Assembly (NCBI RefSeq): GCF_040813715.1
Contig: NZ_JBFOCH010000002.1
Length of the DNA: 64,000 bases
Origin: Mesorhizobium_K marinum
Lineage (GTDB): Bacteria; Pseudomonadota; Alphaproteobacteria; Rhizobiales; Rhizobiaceae
Reading direction: 5' to 3' (one strand)
Part shown: positions 34,326-42,666 of the stretch, piece by piece
Numbering within the stretch: position 1 is the stretch's first letter
Layout of the letters: each line of letters starts with the position of its first letter
Position numbers and translations under genes: made by a program
Notes under the pieces: model-generated
Told to the model about the DNA's origin: nothing
What the model saw: only the letters and a program-made list of their open reading frames with translations
Database searches by the model: none

Positions 34326-34775
34326 CTACAGCCGCTCGCTGACCTGCTCGATTCGCCGGATGAGCGCCTGCAGGTCGTCGATGATCTGGTTGCGGAGCGC
34401 TTCGGCCGTCTCGGGATATTCTTCCAGGATGCGCCGGAACATCGACCGGTTGATGCGCAGGACCTCGGCGTCGGTCGTCGCCTCCGCGCTGGTCAGCCGC
34501 CGTGCGTCGGCGATCAGCGCCATCTCGCCGAGAACCGAGCCGGGGTCGGCCGTGCCGACCTCCATGCGCTGGCCGTCGTGTTCGCGAAACAGGCCGATCC
34601 TGCCGCGAGTGACGATGTAGGCCGAATCGGCATCGTCTTCCTCGCGATAGAGCTTCTTGCCGGATTGCAGCCGCATCGCCTCCGCGCCGAAGGCGAGCAG
34701 GCGCAGCTGTTCGCGCGTGAAGCCCGCGAACAGCTTCACGCCGGACAGGATGCGGATGTGATCATCCAGCGCCAT
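34326..34775 (-). CDS. Cyclic-nucleotide-binding (cNMP) domain protein without DNA-binding domain
   Basis: A 149-residue protein made of a single cNMP-binding beta-roll (about 10-120: LFAGFTREQLRLLAFGAEAMRLQSGKKLYREEDDADSAYIVTRGRIGLF, GSVLGEMALIADARRLTSAEA) and a short C-terminal helix pair. The phosphate-binding cassette GEMALI...RRLTSAEA is largely kept. Unlike Crp/Fnr regulators there is no helix-turn-helix. It probably acts as a free-standing sensor or protein-binding module. It is just downstream of the response regulator on the same strand (67 bp), so they may be functionally linked. Confidence 0.85.
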   Translation of the reverse strand: MALDDHIRILSGVKLFAGFTREQLRLLAFGAEAMRLQSGKKLYREEDDADSAYIVTRGRIGLFREHDGQRMEVGTADPGSVLGEMALIADARRLTSAEATTDAEVLRINRSMFRRILEEYPETAEALRNQIIDDLQALIRRIEQVSERL

Positions 34776-34842
34776 GATGTCCCCGAAAACTCAGTCTGGC
34801 GCTCCTCCTCAGATGCTCCCCTACCTCTCCGCAACGATCACG

Positions 34843-35526
34843 CTAGGGAACCAGCTTGTATCCGCCGCTTTCTGTCACAAGAATTTCGGCATTGGAAGGA
34901 TCGCTCTCGATCTTCTGCCGCAACCGGTAAACATGGGTTTCGAGCGTGTGGGTGGTGACACCCGAGTTGTAGCCCCATACTTCCTCGAGCAGGACGTCGC
35001 GGGTGACCACCTTCTGGTCGGCACGGTAGAGGTACTTGATGATCGAGGCCTCCTTCTCGGTCAGCCGTACTTTGCTGCCGCGCTGGTCGACCAGCAGCTT
35101 CTGGCTCGGCTTGAAGGTGTAGGGGCCAACCGTGAACGTCGCGTCCTCGCTCTGCTCGTGCTGGCGCAGCTGCGCGCGGATGCGCGCGAGGAGCACGGCG
35201 AAGCGGAACGGCTTGGTGACGTAGTCGTTTGCGCCGGCCTCAAGCCCCAGGATGGTGTCGGAATCCGTATCGTGCCCGGTCAGCATGATGATCGGCGCCT
35301 TGTAGCCCCCCTTGCGCAGCAGCTTGACCGCCTCGCGCCCGTCCATGTCGGGCAGGCCGACATCCATGATCAGCAGGTCGACGGAGCCACCGCGCGCCGC
35401 GGCGATTCCCTTGGCGGCGGTCGCCTCGTCGAGAACGGCGAACTCCTCGTAGAGCGACAGCTGCTCGACCAGCGTCGCACGCAGATCGTTGTCGTCATCC
35501 ACGATCAGTATGGTCCGTGAAGTCAT
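34843..35526 (-). CDS. OmpR/PhoB-type response regulator
   Basis: A 227-residue two-component regulator. The receiver domain (1-120) has the acidic pocket ILIVDDDND, phosphoacceptor Asp55 in LLIMDVGLPDMDG, Thr in IMLTGHD and Lys in DYVTKPF. The winged-helix output domain (about 125-225) shows VRLTEKEASIIKYLYRADQKVVTRDVLLEEVWGY and THTLETHVYRLRQKIE. No histidine kinase gene is adjacent, so it is an orphan regulator. It is divergent from an L,D-transpeptidase gene across 93 bp. Confidence 0.92.
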   Translation of the reverse strand: MTSRTILIVDDDNDLRATLVEQLSLYEEFAVLDEATAAKGIAAARGGSVDLLIMDVGLPDMDGREAVKLLRKGGYKAPIIMLTGHDTDSDTILGLEAGANDYVTKPFRFAVLLARIRAQLRQHEQSEDATFTVGPYTFKPSQKLLVDQRGSKVRLTEKEASIIKYLYRADQKVVTRDVLLEEVWGYNSGVTTHTLETHVYRLRQKIESDPSNAEILVTESGGYKLVP

Positions 35527-35619
35527 TCTGCAGTCCGTTGCGGCTGGAAGCCGGTTGGTCGGTTGACCCGAAGCCCCGTTTATGTGGAACGTAATACGGT
35601 GTCGGGCAGGTGATTTGTC

Positions 35620-36213
35620 ATGTGGGGATCATACAGGAAAAAACATAAGTGCAAGTCCGGCAATGCAAAATACCGGCGGGACGGCAATCGCGGGCTCGCG
35701 CGGCTGACTGTGCGGGCGAAGCCCGGCAACCCGTCGCGCGGGCTGCTTGACGCCGGCGGGGTTGTGTTTCCCTGCGCGCTCGGCAGGGGCGGCATATCGT
35801 CCCGCAAGCGCGAGGGTGACGGCGCGACGCCGCTTGGAGCGATGCGCCTGCGGTCGGGCTATTTTCGCGCGGACCAGATGGCGGCCCGTCACGCGCGACT
35901 GAAAATGACGCCGATCGACGGTGGCCTTGGCTGGTGCGACCGTCCCGACGACCGAAACTACAACCGCCCGGTGCGGCTCCCCTATCGAGGCAGCCACGAG
36001 GATATGCATCGCGCCGATCGTCTCTACGACGTCTGCATCGTGCTCGACTGGAATATCGTTCCGCGCCAGCGCGGTCGCGGCAGCGCGATCTTCTTCCACC
36101 TGGCGCGCCCCGGCTTCACGCCGACACAGGGTTGCGTCGCGGTGACCGCCAGGGTCATGGCGCGCCTGCTGCCCCGGCTTTCCAGCAGGACGGTGCTCGA
36201 GGTGAAGCGTTGA
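35620..36213 (+). CDS. L,D-transpeptidase (YkuD) catalytic domain protein
   Basis: A 197-residue protein with the YkuD pattern: FPCALGRGGISSRKREGDGATPLG near the start, and the catalytic FHLARPGFTPTQGCVAVT with the cysteine nucleophile at about residue 173. Such enzymes crosslink peptidoglycan or attach proteins to it. Oddly, no signal peptide is visible: the first 25 residues are basic (MWGSYRKKHKCKSGNAKYRRDG). Similar short rhizobial YkuD proteins also lack an obvious leader, so this may be real. The start is the only ATG upstream of the domain. Confidence 0.82.
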   Translation: MWGSYRKKHKCKSGNAKYRRDGNRGLARLTVRAKPGNPSRGLLDAGGVVFPCALGRGGISSRKREGDGATPLGAMRLRSGYFRADQMAARHARLKMTPIDGGLGWCDRPDDRNYNRPVRLPYRGSHEDMHRADRLYDVCIVLDWNIVPRQRGRGSAIFFHLARPGFTPTQGCVAVTARVMARLLPRLSSRTVLEVKR

Positions 36214-36226
36214 TCGCGTCCGCTCC

Positions 36227-36454
36227 CTAGCGGCCGAGACGCCAGCCGAAATCGACCAGTCCCGGCTTTCCGAGTTCGCGGTAGACGGTGCTCGTCATCG
36301 AATGGGGTTTCAATCCGATGTCGCGCAGTTCCCTGATCGACAGGCCGGAGGCCCTGCCGGCGGGGTGGACAAGGGCGGTCCTCGCGTCGCGCAGCCAGTC
36401 GAGGATGGCACGGGCCCCGATCGGGCGAGGGGTGGGTTCACAGGCAAGGGCCAT
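36227..36454 (-). CDS. DUF1127 family small protein
   Basis: A 75-residue basic protein with the DUF1127 core ILDWLRDARTALVHPAGRASGLSIRELRDIGLKPHSM. DUF1127 proteins are small, abundant in Rhizobiales and linked to RNA binding and phosphate or stress responses in some species. The ATG at 36454 gives the usual length. It is divergent from a LysR gene, with 126 bp between starts, and converges on the transpeptidase. Confidence 0.8.
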   Translation of the reverse strand: MALACEPTPRPIGARAILDWLRDARTALVHPAGRASGLSIRELRDIGLKPHSMTSTVYRELGKPGLVDFGWRLGR

Positions 36455-36580
36455 GGCGGCGTCCAGATCTCCGGAAGCAAATCCGGTTTGATGATTGTTG
36501 GCTGGATGCAGCGTCGGTCCTTGTGAGAAAAAAGAGAAGCGAGTAGTTTTTATCGGTTCAGATAAATTTCTTTGAAGATC

Positions 36581-37501
36581 ATGGCCCGATACGTGCCCGG
36601 TACGCGTGCGCTGAGGACGCTGGAAGCGGCGGCCAGGCACCTGAACTTTACCCGCGCCGCTGACGAACTCGGGCTGACGCCGGCGGCCGTCAGCCACCAG
36701 ATCAAGGAAATCGAGGACCAGCTCGGCATCGCGCTCTTCACGCGCACCAGCCGCAGCATGCGGTTGACCGAGGCGGGCTCGGTGCTGTTCGAGGCTTCGA
36801 GCGAGGCCATCGACGTCTTGAACCGCGCGGTGTCGCGGGCGCGCAAGCTGTCGCGCGGTCAATCCCTGCTCAAGGTCACCGCCGACACGCATTTCGCGGC
36901 AAAGTGGCTGATGCGGCGCATCGATGGCTTTCGCGCGTTTCGGCCGGACATCGAGCTTCGCTTCGACATCTCCTACGAGGTGCGCGACTTCGAAACGGAC
37001 GACGTCGATGTCGGCATCCGGTTCGGCAGCGGAAAATATGCCGGACTGGCAGCTGATCGGCTGTTCGACAATGTCATCATTCCGGTCTGCAGTCCCGAAC
37101 TTCTGCGCAACGGCCCGCCATTGCAGGTCCCGCGCGACCTCTTCAACCACCGCCTCGTGCACATCGAATGGTCGCGCCGGGGGGTGACCTGGCCAAACTG
37201 GTCCATGTGGATGGCCGCCGCCGGGGTGACCGATTTCGACGAAAGCCGCCCGGTCGTCTTCTCGAACTCGTCGGACTGCATCCAGGCCGCGATAGAGGGC
37301 AGCGCGGTCGCGCTCGCCGACTTCGCGATGGTCGCGCACGACCTGTCGGAAGGACGCCTGGTGCAGCCTTTCGCCCTCGGCGTGCGTATGGCTCCCGAGT
37401 TCGCCTACTACCTTGTCTATCCGCGCAACAATGCCGCCGACCCGCGCATCGCCGGCTTTCGCGAATGGATCCTCGGCGAGGCGGCGAAGACGCGAACCTG
37501 A
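36581..37501 (+). CDS. LysR-type transcriptional regulator, GcvA-like
   Basis: A 306-residue LysR regulator. The helix-turn-helix is at about residues 8-65 (ALRTLEAAARHLNFTRAADELGLTPAAVSHQIKEIEDQLGIALFTRTSRSMRLTEAG). The effector domain follows, with FETDDVDVGIRFGSGKYAGLAADRLFDN and SDCIQAAIEGSAVALADFAMV, as in GcvA-type members that often control amino-acid or beta-lactamase genes. The ATG at 36581 is used; a TTG three codons upstream is possible. Its likely target is the divergent DUF1127 gene or itself. Confidence 0.92.
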   Translation: MARYVPGTRALRTLEAAARHLNFTRAADELGLTPAAVSHQIKEIEDQLGIALFTRTSRSMRLTEAGSVLFEASSEAIDVLNRAVSRARKLSRGQSLLKVTADTHFAAKWLMRRIDGFRAFRPDIELRFDISYEVRDFETDDVDVGIRFGSGKYAGLAADRLFDNVIIPVCSPELLRNGPPLQVPRDLFNHRLVHIEWSRRGVTWPNWSMWMAAAGVTDFDESRPVVFSNSSDCIQAAIEGSAVALADFAMVAHDLSEGRLVQPFALGVRMAPEFAYYLVYPRNNAADPRIAGFREWILGEAAKTRT

Positions 37502-37647
37502 AGGCCGGGGGGCGGCATGGGCAGTCGGCGGGGCGAAAGAATCTTGCTCCTGCGGCCGAAGACCGCTATATACGCCGCGATTTCCCAAATTGGTGGTCTT
37601 GCCACCGCCCGCGACAGGGACGCGGGCGAACGAGAGGATTGTATCAC

Positions 37648-38340
37648 ATGGCCAACACACTTCTGATGCCCAAGGCGACGGCGGTCTGGCTCGTCGACAA
37701 CACGGCGCTTTCCTTCGACCAGATCGCCCAGTTCTGCGGGCTGCATCCGCTGGAAGTGAAGGCGATCGCCGACGGCGAATCGGCGCAGGGCATCAAGGGC
37801 ATGGACCCGATCATCACCGGCCAGCTGACCCGGGACGAGATTGCCGCGGGCGAGAAGGACCAGAACCGCCGGCTGCATCTCTCCGAGCCGAAGGTGCGCG
37901 TGCCGGAATCGAAGCGCAAGGCGCCGCGCTACACGCCGCTTTCCAAGCGCCAGGATCGGCCGAACGCCATCCTGTGGCTCGTGCGCAATCATCCCGAGCT
38001 GAAGGATGCGCAGATCTCCCGCCTGGTCGGCACCACCAAGGCGACCATCGAGCAGATCCGTGAACGCAAGCACTGGAACTCCTCGAACCTCGTGCCGATG
38101 GATCCTGTCACGCTCGGCCTGTGCTCGCAGATCGATCTCGACATCGAGGTTAACCGCGCATCGAAGGGCCGCGACCAGGCGCTGCCGACCGGCGACACGC
38201 TGCTGCCCGCCGCATTGACCGAACGCCTTCAGCCGGAGCAGCCCGCCAGGAAGAGCGAAGACGACGAACTGGACGCAGACGCGGTCTTCGCCAAGCTTTC
38301 CGCGCTCAAGGGAAAGAACGAAGACGACCAGGATCATTGA
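37648..38340 (+). CDS. trcR: Cell-cycle transcriptional regulator TrcR (DUF1013)
   Basis: A 230-residue protein of the alphaproteobacterial DUF1013/TrcR family, described as a CtrA-era cell-cycle regulator. It begins MANTLLMPKATAVWLVDNTALSFDQIAQFCGLHPLEVKAIADGE (a helix-turn-helix). A second HTH is NAILWLVRNHPELKDAQISRLVGTTKATIEQIRERKHWN (about 111-149). The acidic tail ends ALKGKNEDDQDH. GAGAGGATT upstream is the ribosome binding site. A strong terminator follows 20 bp after the stop. Confidence 0.92.
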   Translation: MANTLLMPKATAVWLVDNTALSFDQIAQFCGLHPLEVKAIADGESAQGIKGMDPIITGQLTRDEIAAGEKDQNRRLHLSEPKVRVPESKRKAPRYTPLSKRQDRPNAILWLVRNHPELKDAQISRLVGTTKATIEQIRERKHWNSSNLVPMDPVTLGLCSQIDLDIEVNRASKGRDQALPTGDTLLPAALTERLQPEQPARKSEDDELDADAVFAKLSALKGKNEDDQDH

Positions 38341-38359
38341 TCGTCTTCCTGACGAACTG

Positions 38360-38389
38360 AAAAAGGGGCCCGGCGGGCCCCTTTTTTTT
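38360..38389 (+). terminator. Rho-independent terminator of trcR
   Basis: AAAAGGGGCCC/GGGCCCCTTTT stem with a short GGC-type loop, continuing to eight T. The A-run before the stem makes it potentially bidirectional for the WYL gene on the other strand. Confidence 0.9.
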
Positions 38390-38410
38390 GTTTGCCGGTT
38401 TGCAATTCGA

Positions 38411-38532
38411 GCGATCCGCACCGGCCACGCGGCTGGTACCATCAACGATAACGATGCTAGTATCCGCTGGCGCNCGCGATCCGCGCCGGCCACGCGGCCG
38501 GTGCCATCAACGATGCTAGTATCCGCTGGCGC
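38411..38532. repeat. Assembly junction: 57-63 bp direct repeat around n at 38474
   Basis: 38411-38473 and 38476-38532 are the same sequence at the 3' end of the WYL gene, with three substitutions and a 6-bp indel between copies. The copy next to the gene contains its functional stop. The size of the differences argues for mixed strains rather than sequencing noise. Confidence 0.85.
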
Positions 38533-39235
38533 GGCCGGGAGCGGCGCCGGGACGGTCGCCACGCTCCATCGACCGGTAGAAGTCTGCGAGCTGCTTGCCC
38601 CGCTCCGGCTTGTAGTGGCGCCCGGTGGCGATGACGGCGGCTATGCGGTCGATGCGAAAGGCTCGGAAGTCGGAGCGCATCTCGCACCATGCAACCAGCG
38701 TCCACACCTTGCCCCAGAACCAGAGGCCAAGCGGGCGGACGTCGCGGGCCGACGGCCGCCCCGCCTCGTCGCGGTAGTCGAGGGTCAGGATCTCACGCTT
38801 CTCGACGGCGCGCTCGATACGGTCGATATGCGCACGATCGGCGTCGCTCACGACCCACATAGGCGCATGGATTTCCGTCCGCGCAATGCGATCCTTCTCG
38901 GCATCCGGCAGGACCGAGCCGATCTTCACCAGGGCCTCTTCCGCGGCGCGCGCCATCGTCGCTCCACCGAACGCGCGGACCATGCGCGCGCCGGCGACCA
39001 GCGCCACGATCTCGTCACGCGTGAACATCAGCGGCGGAAGGTCGAAGCCCTCCCTCATCATGTAGCCGACGCCGGCTTCTCCATCGATCGGCACGCCGGT
39101 CGCTTGGAGATCGGCGATGTCGCGATAGATGGTACGCTCCGATACCTCCAGCCATTCGCCGAGCTTCTGCGCGGTGACCAGCCGGCCGCCGCGGAAATGC
39201 TGGACTATCTGGAAAAGCCGGTCCGCTCTCCGCAT
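38516..39235 (-). CDS. YafY-type WYL-domain transcriptional regulator
   Basis: A 239-residue regulator with an N-terminal DeoR-like helix-turn-helix (MRRADRLFQIVQHFRGGRLVTAQKLGEWLEVSERTIYRDIADLQATGVPIDGEAGVGYMM). The WYL-domain region (about 135-225) has ILTLDYRDEAGRPSARDVRPLGLWFWGKVWTLVAWCEMRSDFRAFRIDRI. WYL domains sense nucleotides or other ligands. The ATG at 39235 starts directly at the HTH. A palindrome at 39315-39342 lies 80 bp upstream, and a related one precedes the next gene, suggesting self- and target regulation. Confidence 0.9.
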   Translation of the reverse strand: MRRADRLFQIVQHFRGGRLVTAQKLGEWLEVSERTIYRDIADLQATGVPIDGEAGVGYMMREGFDLPPLMFTRDEIVALVAGARMVRAFGGATMARAAEEALVKIGSVLPDAEKDRIARTEIHAPMWVVSDADRAHIDRIERAVEKREILTLDYRDEAGRPSARDVRPLGLWFWGKVWTLVAWCEMRSDFRAFRIDRIAAVIATGRHYKPERGKQLADFYRSMERGDRPGAAPGRASGY

Positions 39236-39314
39236 GGTTCGTTCCTGCCCTCGAGTGCTCTGTCCGCGACGCCGCAATGCCCTCGCAGGCGCCGGGGCGC
39301 GAAAACTGCCACAA

Positions 39315-39342
39315 GGCTCCTGACAGCATATTGTCAGGAGCC
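39315..39342. promoter_or_regulatory. Palindrome upstream of the WYL regulator, candidate operator
   Basis: Perfect 11-bp inverted repeat (GGCTCCTGACA and its complement) around a 6-bp centre. The TCCTGACA arms with the same spacing recur at 39623-39644. It could also act as a terminator for the small gene upstream (39408), but no T-run follows on that strand. Confidence 0.6.
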
Positions 39343-39407
39343 TTCAGCATAGCGACCTTCGCGCGAGCGGGAAATCGGGGCGATGCGAGTGCCATCGGTT
39401 GTCCCGC

Positions 39408-39581
39408 TCAGCGCCCGCGCGTGCAGCGGTCGCCGTGGAAATCCGGCCATCCGATATCCTTGCGGATTTCGTCCGGCAGCGAATACATGAAATGCGCCAT
39501 GCGGAATTCGTCGTGCATTGCCTTCAGTCGTCCGGCGTAGCTGCGAACCGTGTGCAGAAACTTGGGGGCGGTCGGGTGCAT
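39408..39581 (-). CDS. Small DUF1127-like protein, 57 residues
   Basis: Begins MHPTAPKFLHTVRSYAGRLKAM and ends SLPDEIRKDIGWPDF plus HGDRCTRGR. The LPDEIRKDIGWPD end resembles the C-terminal motif of rhizobial DUF1127 proteins. The ATG at 39581 has an excellent ribosome binding site (AAGGAGAACGATC), which supports it as a real gene. It lies upstream of the WYL regulator on the same strand, and a palindrome matching the regulator's own sits about 40 bp before its start, so it is a likely regulator target. Confidence 0.72.
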   Translation of the reverse strand: MHPTAPKFLHTVRSYAGRLKAMHDEFRMAHFMYSLPDEIRKDIGWPDFHGDRCTRGR

Positions 39582-39622
39582 GATCGTTCTCCTTGCTTGA
39601 TGGAGGCACTGTCGCACACCCC

Positions 39623-39644
39623 TCCTGACAGCAGTCCGTCAGGA
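39623..39644. promoter_or_regulatory. Palindrome upstream of the small DUF1127-like gene, candidate operator
   Basis: TCCTGACA, a 6-bp spacer, then CGTCAGGA: the same arms and spacing as the palindrome at 39315, with one mismatch between arms. It lies about 40 bp upstream of the 57-residue gene. Confidence 0.6.
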
Positions 39645-39758
39645 ACCTCCGGGCTCGTCACAGACAAATGCGGGTCGTCGTCGGGACCCCGGCCGGCGGT
39701 CCCAAAGCGGCGCATTCGGCGTGACGGATTTGGGCAACTCGTGCGTGCCTGCCAGTCG

Positions 39759-40408
39759 CCGGAATGGCGGATTTCCTGGGGTTAGGGCTGTTAGCCGGCG
39801 AAGCGCTCGTGTTTTCCGGCACAAAGACGAAGGGCCGGACGAGGGCTCCGGATCCGTTGGGCGATGTCCGTCGGCGACGACTGTGCCGGGCGCCGCGAAC
39901 TGGCCAAGTGCCCTTGGGCCGGATGCCCCAAAAATTGTGAAACTGTCAGTTGCGTCATGGCACGTCGCGTCACGAAGGCCTCGACCGTCCCCGACAGCAC
40001 GGCCAAGCGTTTTCGNTCGGAATGGCGGATTTCCTGGGTTTTGGGCTGTTAGCCGGCGAAGCGCTCGTGTTTTCCGGCACGATGACGAAGGGCCGGACGA
40101 GGGCTCCGGATCCGTTGGGCGATGTCCGTTGGCGACGACCGTGCCGGGCGCCGCGAACTGGCCAAGTGCCCTTGGGCCGGATGCCCCAAAAATTGTGAAA
40201 CTGTCAGTTGCGTCATGGCACGTCGCGTCACGAAGGNCGTGTTTTCCGGCACAAAGACGAAGGGCCGGACGAGGGCTCCGGATCCGTTGGGCGATGTCCG
40301 TTGGCGACGACCGTGCCGGGCGCCGCGAACTGGCCAAGTGCCCTTGGGCCGGATGCCCCAAAAATTGTGAAACTGTCAGTTGCGTCATGGCACGTCGCGT
40401 CACGAAGG
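39759..40408. repeat. Three overlapping near-identical copies around n at 40016 and 40237
   Basis: Copy A (39759-40015) matches copy B (40017-40236), and the end of B (40066-40236) matches copy C (40238-40408), with scattered substitutions. Each break is one n. Collapsed, this is one segment of roughly 260 bp with no recognisable gene; apparent reading frames do not resemble any family and lack ribosome binding sites. Confidence 0.8.
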
Positions 40409-40815
40409 CCTCGACCGTCCCCGACAGCACGGCCAAGCGTTTTCGGGAGCGCATACCGGCGGCAGTCAGGAGGATATGTGTGCCGCGTACTTGCCCAGGC
40501 CGTTGTCTCGGGAGGTTCGCACGCCAGTTCCGGAGGCGGCTGGGATGGGGGGCGCTGTCGTCGCCCACGGTCGCCCGNAGAGGCGGCTGGGATGGGGGGC
40601 TGTCGTCGCCCACGGTCGCCCGGCCGCAAAAGCCGGCGCACAGAGACACGGCCATTCGCCGCTCGAACGGTTGTCCTGCCAAATGCGGGACCCGCGGGCC
40701 AGTCGACAACCTTGCCTCGCTGGTTCGTCCCAAACTGCCGCTTGCCGACCGCCGGCCTCGTGACTAAATTTGCCGGCCGCAACGAACCGCGGATGCGCGG
40801 GCGGAATTCCAGGAG
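40409..40815. other. Gene-free stretch with a further short junction repeat at 40578
   Basis: About 400 bp between the triplicated segment and the peroxiredoxin gene. 40533-40577 and 40580-40622 are copies of one segment around n at 40578, with a 2-bp indel. The last 100 bp should hold the peroxiredoxin promoter. No tRNA, hairpin terminator or convincing gene is seen. Confidence 0.55.
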
Positions 40816-40821
40816 ATGACG

Positions 40822-41481
40822 ATGGCACTCACGATCAACGATACGGCGCCCGATTTCGAGGCGAATACCACCGAGGGCCCCATCCGCTTCCACGAATGGC
40901 TGGGCGACAACTGGGGCGTGCTGTTTTCCCACCCCAAGGATTTCACGCCGGTCTGCACCACCGAACTCGGCCGGATGGCGGCGCTGAAGCCGGAATTCGA
41001 CAAGCGCGGCGTCAAGGTGATCGGCCTCTCGGTCGACCCCGTCGACAACCACAAGAAGTGGTCGATCGACATCGCTGAGACGCAAGGCACGGCGCCGAAC
41101 TATCCGATGATCGGCGACACCGACCTCAAGATTTCAAAACTGTACGGCATGCTGCCGGCTGACACGGCAGGCACCTCCGATGGCCGCACGCCCGCCGATA
41201 ACGCCACCGTGCGCGCGGTCTTCGTCATCGGGCCGGACAAGAAGATCAAGCTTGCGCTGATCTACCCGATGAGCACCGGGCGCAACTTCGACGAGATTCT
41301 GCGCACGATCGACTCGCTGCAACTGACCGCCAGACACAAGGTGGCGACGCCCGTCGACTGGAAGCAGGGCGACGACGTCATCATCCTCGGTTCCGTTTCC
41401 GACGAGGATGCTAAGAAGCAGTATCCGGACGGATGGAAGGCGCCGCGGCCATATCTGCGCATCGTGCCGCAGCCGCGCTGA
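40822..41481 (+). CDS. 1-Cys peroxiredoxin (Prx6-like)
   Basis: A 219-residue thiol peroxidase. The peroxidatic Cys45 lies in FSHPKDFTPVCTTELG, and no other cysteine occurs in the protein, so it is a true 1-Cys enzyme needing an outside thiol. The C-terminal domain (VATPVDWKQGDDVIILGSVSDEDAKKQYPDGWK, PYLRIVPQP) is typical of the Prx6 subfamily. The ATG at 40822 is 6 bp after AGGAG; the ATG at 40816 touches that site and is less likely. It lies 77 bp before an MBL-rhodanese gene. Confidence 0.94.
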   Translation: MALTINDTAPDFEANTTEGPIRFHEWLGDNWGVLFSHPKDFTPVCTTELGRMAALKPEFDKRGVKVIGLSVDPVDNHKKWSIDIAETQGTAPNYPMIGDTDLKISKLYGMLPADTAGTSDGRTPADNATVRAVFVIGPDKKIKLALIYPMSTGRNFDEILRTIDSLQLTARHKVATPVDWKQGDDVIILGSVSDEDAKKQYPDGWKAPRPYLRIVPQPR

Positions 41482-41558
41482 GCCGACGCTCAGCGGGGCT
41501 TCTTCCGGACTGCATGCCCGATCCGGCCGCCGGGGCCGGATCAGCCAGGGAGCGATCC

Positions 41559-42590
41559 ATGATCTTCCGCCAGCTCTTCGATTCGACGTCGAGCACCTAC
41601 AGTTATCTCATCGCCAGCAGGCGAGGGGCCGAAGCGCTGATCATCGATCCCGTTCTCGAGAAGGTCGATCGCTACATCAAGCTGCTGAACGAACTCGACC
41701 TGCGCTTGGTCAAGGCCGTCGACACGCATCTCCATGCCGACCACATTACCGGGCTCGCCGAACTGCGCGACCGCACCCATTGCATCACGGCCATGGGCGA
41801 GCAGACCAAGGCGGACGTGGTCTCGATGCGGCTCGCCGATGGCGACAGGCTGACGATCGAGGGTGTCGGGCTCGACGTCATCTACACGCCCGGCCACACC
41901 GACGATTCCTATTCCTTCGCGATGGAAGATCGCGTCTTTACGGGAGACACGCTGCTGATCCGCGGCACCGGCCGCACGGACTTCCAGAACGGCGATCCCA
42001 GGCAGCAATACGATTCCATCTTCAACCGGCTGCTCAGGCTGCACGACGACACGATGGTGTTCCCGGCGCACGACTACAAGGGCGACACCGTGAGCACGAT
42101 AGGCGAGGAGCGGCGCAACAACCCGCGCCTGCAGGTGCCGTCAGTCGAGGCCTATGTGGAACTGATGAACAACCTGAACCTTCCCAACCCGAAGATGATG
42201 GACGTCGCGGTTCCCGCCAACATGCATATCGGGCTACATCAGGAAGAAGTGGCGCAGAAAGGCTGGGCGGTTTCGGCAAGCGCCGCGCTGGGTCTTCTGG
42301 GCCGGCCGGACGTGGCCCTTGTCGATCTCAGGGAGAAGACCGAGCGCGAGCGGCACGGCACCATCCCCGGCGCGCTGCACATTCCCTACACGGCGATCGA
42401 CGACAATGTGAGGCCGGGGGGTGTCCTGCACCAGCTCGGAGCGATGCAGAAGCTCGCGTTCTTCTGCGCGTTCGGCGAACGTTCGGCGATGGCGGTGACA
42501 TCCGCGCGGGATGCCGGGATTGCCTCCGCGATCCACATCGAAGGCGGCATCGACGCCTGGAAGAAGGCCGGCGGACCGATCGAGCGCTGA
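41559..42590 (+). CDS. MBL-fold hydrolase with C-terminal rhodanese domain (persulfide dioxygenase-like)
   Basis: A 343-residue fusion. The metallo-beta-lactamase domain (1-235) has metal ligands His57, His59, Asp61 and His62 in THLHADHITG, then PGHTDDSYSF, FTGDTLLIRGTGRTDFQNGD and FPAHDYKG, as in ETHE1-type persulfide dioxygenases. The rhodanese domain (about 255-343) has an active loop FFCAFGERSAM with the sulfur-accepting cysteine. It likely oxidises glutathione persulfide and transfers sulfane sulfur. AGGGAGCGATCC precedes the ATG. It may be co-expressed with the peroxiredoxin gene. Confidence 0.9.
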   Translation: MIFRQLFDSTSSTYSYLIASRRGAEALIIDPVLEKVDRYIKLLNELDLRLVKAVDTHLHADHITGLAELRDRTHCITAMGEQTKADVVSMRLADGDRLTIEGVGLDVIYTPGHTDDSYSFAMEDRVFTGDTLLIRGTGRTDFQNGDPRQQYDSIFNRLLRLHDDTMVFPAHDYKGDTVSTIGEERRNNPRLQVPSVEAYVELMNNLNLPNPKMMDVAVPANMHIGLHQEEVAQKGWAVSASAALGLLGRPDVALVDLREKTERERHGTIPGALHIPYTAIDDNVRPGGVLHQLGAMQKLAFFCAFGERSAMAVTSARDAGIASAIHIEGGIDAWKKAGGPIER

Positions 42591-42666
42591 GCCTGGCCGG
42601 AATCGCTCGACCAAGCGGCTGGAGGCTTCGCTTTGACAGCGGGCCGCGCGCCTGCTCAAAGACGGC

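Noticed and set aside
39791..40006. A 71-residue minus-strand frame in the repeat region
   Set aside because: It has no ribosome binding site or recognisable motif, and appears in three copies only because of the assembly junctions.
39759..40408. CRISPR-like or satellite repeat array
   Set aside because: Copies are long (about 170-260 bp), have no spacers, and each boundary is an n, as at the other junctions in the window.
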